Shown here in pieces: positions 62,655-64,000 of a stretch of DNA of 64,000 nucleotides. The notes below the pieces were generated by a model, which made no database searches, had not been told where the DNA came from, and was given only the letters and a program-made list of their open reading frames with translations. Both the position numbers and the translations under genes were made by a program. The first letter of the stretch is position 1. Every line of letters starts with the position of its first letter. This stretch comes from Nitzschia sp. DOCU1 (taxonomy: Eukaryota > Bacillariophyta > Bacillariophyceae > Bacillariales > Bacillariaceae). Location of the stretch: positions 992,001 to 1,056,000 of the forward strand of contig OX595987.1 of assembly GCA_951394045.1 (NCBI GenBank). The letters run 5' to 3'.

Positions 62655-64000
62655 CTATTGTGAGCGAAGTGTTGGCACTCCTGCTGTTCGAAGCAGACTC
62701 CTGCTATGGTTGGATCCTCCTGAATGTACCAGAGGAATTTTCCGAGGGTATGTTGTTCGAGGCGGTTCCGTCCAACGTCTGCGGATCCTATTCGCTAGGC
62801 TAAACGCCATATCCACCATAAGAACCCCCAAGAGAACCTCAAGGCCCAAGAGTATCATGTTGCTGTGCTCTTTGACAAACAAGCAAATTGTGTACGGCCA
62901 TTCCTCTTGAGAACCATCCATGCTTGCGATGTAAAAGCTTGAGATGCTTGTTGCAATCCATTCCAGCAAGACCACGGCTGTCTTGTGAAAGACCGCGAGT
63001 TTTGTAAACCATGCTTTGATTAGGGCGAGGGGGTCTGACGTAGATACTGCTCCTGAAAGAAAAGAGAGCAATGACCCAAAATATCCCACCACAGTCTTCA
63101 ATCCTTGAAGGATAGTATCGAAGATAGCCTTGAAATCTGTGTTACCGCATTGAGCGATGGCGTCCTTCGCCAAGGCCAGAGCCCCAACAGCACTCTGTTG
63201 GAATTGTTCATACAGAACCTCTGGCGGTACGGCAGTCTTTGCATAGAGAGAAGCTCCTTCGTGGCGAATTGCAGCAACAAGAGTCGCAATTCGCTCCATC
63301 CAGACTGGCACAACATCGTCATGGAACCACTCCCAGTAGTCGTGAACTAATTCAATAAATGTGGATCCGATTTCCGACTCGGCAATATCTCGCCATTGCA
63401 CCTGCCATCGCGGAAGTTTGGACCTTTGCTCCAGTACACTCATTTTCCCCAATAGCTCTTTTATCTCTTGGCGAAGAATCGTGTTGTCTCTGATCGTCTG
63501 AGAAAGGTTTGCGTCTTGGTCGTGAAGAGAAGATGTCAACTTTGCGTTTTCCTCGGAGACTTTTTGAATTTCTCTTTCAAGTTCGTTGATTCTGGCATCC
63601 ATGATTGCTCTTTCGCTTTCAAAGTCGGTTTCCTTGGTCCCTTGATCTGACAAAAGTACAGCGACATTGCTCTCTAAAGACGAGACTTGAATCATGGCTT
63701 CTTCGTACCGCTTGGTCCATGATTCGATTTCTTGATGCAGACGATTCTCCAAGCTATCGTTTTCTTGGGCGAGCTCGTCGCATCGGCTTTTCTCTTCACT
63801 CAGCTTATCTTTGAAGGATTTCGCTTTTAGCCGGAACTGTTCCGTAGCTGCCTCCAAAGTATCATGCTTTGCCTCTAATAACTCCAACTGGTCTTTTAAA
63901 GTCTCAATTTCTTTCAACAGCGGTTGTGTAGCCGCAATCGTTTCGGCCGATGGTTGCGTTTTCCAGCCAACTGCCTTTGAGTCACAGAGGCACATGAGGA
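62655..64000 (-). CDS. Coiled-coil protein with C-terminal membrane segments, partial
   Basis: The frame is open to the right edge. An ATG at 63995 is only five bases inside the window, so the true N terminus probably lies beyond it or is joined by an intron. Visible are ~190 residues of coiled coil (KEIETLKDQLELLEAKHDTL through EIKELLGKMSVLEQRSKLPR) followed by a helical region (WRDIAESEIGSTFIELVHDY...) with a hydrophobic helix (~305-325), a second (KTAVVLLEWIATSISSFYIA) and a last one (MILLGLEVLLGVLMVDMAFS) near the end, then a basic tail (RIRRRWTEPP). No family was recognised. The layout is that of a membrane-anchored tether or structural protein. Confidence 0.7.
   Translation of the reverse strand, partial: LMCLCDSKAVGWKTQPSAETIAATQPLLKEIETLKDQLELLEAKHDTLEAATEQFRLKAKSFKDKLSEEKSRCDELAQENDSLENRLHQEIESWTKRYEEAMIQVSSLESNVAVLLSDQGTKETDFESERAIMDARINELEREIQKVSEENAKLTSSLHDQDANLSQTIRDNTILRQEIKELLGKMSVLEQRSKLPRWQVQWRDIAESEIGSTFIELVHDYWEWFHDDVVPVWMERIATLVAAIRHEGASLYAKTAVPPEVLYEQFQQSAVGALALAKDAIAQCGNTDFKAIFDTILQGLKTVVGYFGSLLSFLSGAVSTSDPLALIKAWFTKLAVFHKTAVVLLEWIATSISSFYIASMDGSQEEWPYTICLFVKEHSNMILLGLEVLLGVLMVDMAFSLANRIRRRWTEPPRTTYPRKIPLVHSGGSNHSRSLLRTAGVPTLRSQ

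Overview
The window looks like nuclear DNA of a diatom, most plausibly a pennate species such as Phaeodactylum tricornutum. The reasons are dense genes on both strands, short GT-AG introns (62-106 bp), a nuclear tRNA gene, and several proteins starting with a signal peptide that ends in an A-x-A-F or S-F type motif, as in heterokont bipartite plastid presequences. The species is an inference; no search was possible. Splice sites were placed by eye, and each spliced model keeps the reading frame and restores a recognisable domain.

Layout. 1-6.8 kb: end of a golgin-84-like gene, a SART3-like U6 snRNP recycling factor, tRNA-Arg(TCT), a pfkB sugar kinase broken by one frameshift, and a small secreted acidic protein. 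6.9-9.5 kb: repeat-rich gap with a decayed secreted binding-protein gene. 9.9-18.2 kb: a multispanning membrane protein, a DNAJB12/14-like ER chaperone with a 6-nt first coding exon, an unrecognised protein with repeated SVS..WLK motifs, and an LRR receptor-like membrane protein whose LRR exons are 72 or 144 nt. 19-24.5 kb: two nucleolar protein genes head to head (RRP1/NOP52 and a zinc-knuckle/RRM protein) and a mitochondrial-type ketoacyl-ACP synthase. 25.2-34.7 kb: SAMHD1-like dNTPase, a plastid-targeted unknown, a Golgi-type fucosyltransferase-like protein, and a very large SPX-MFS phosphate transporter. 36-37 kb: NTAN1-type N-terminal Asn amidase. 37.1-39.3 kb: repeat- and hairpin-rich gap. 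39.3-49.1 kb: coproporphyrinogen oxidase, a Nudix domain apparently spliced onto an aldo-keto reductase, a CK1/TTBK-like kinase, KTI12, and an ATP-grasp ligase. 49.2-55.4 kb: a plastid-addressed MFSD5/MOT2-like transporter head to head with BCAT, a mitochondrial carrier, and a Rossmann/SDR protein. 55.4-57.7 kb: gene-poor. 57.7-64 kb: an Mpv17/PMP22 protein, a CHASE-domain hybrid histidine kinase, and a coiled-coil membrane protein cut by the right edge.

The genes do not form one pathway. Recurring themes are plastid-directed metabolism (CPOX, BCAT, MFSD5-like carrier, ATP-grasp, one unknown), RNA/ribosome biogenesis (SART3, RRP1, RRM protein, KTI12, tRNA) and membrane sensing or transport (LRR protein, histidine kinase, SPX-MFS, carriers). 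The observations most worth checking are the Nudix-AKR fusion, the interrupted SPX domain with a duplicated 5' region, the modular LRR exons, the SAMHD1-like enzyme with apparently conserved allosteric residues, and the inverted-repeat elements around 38 kb.
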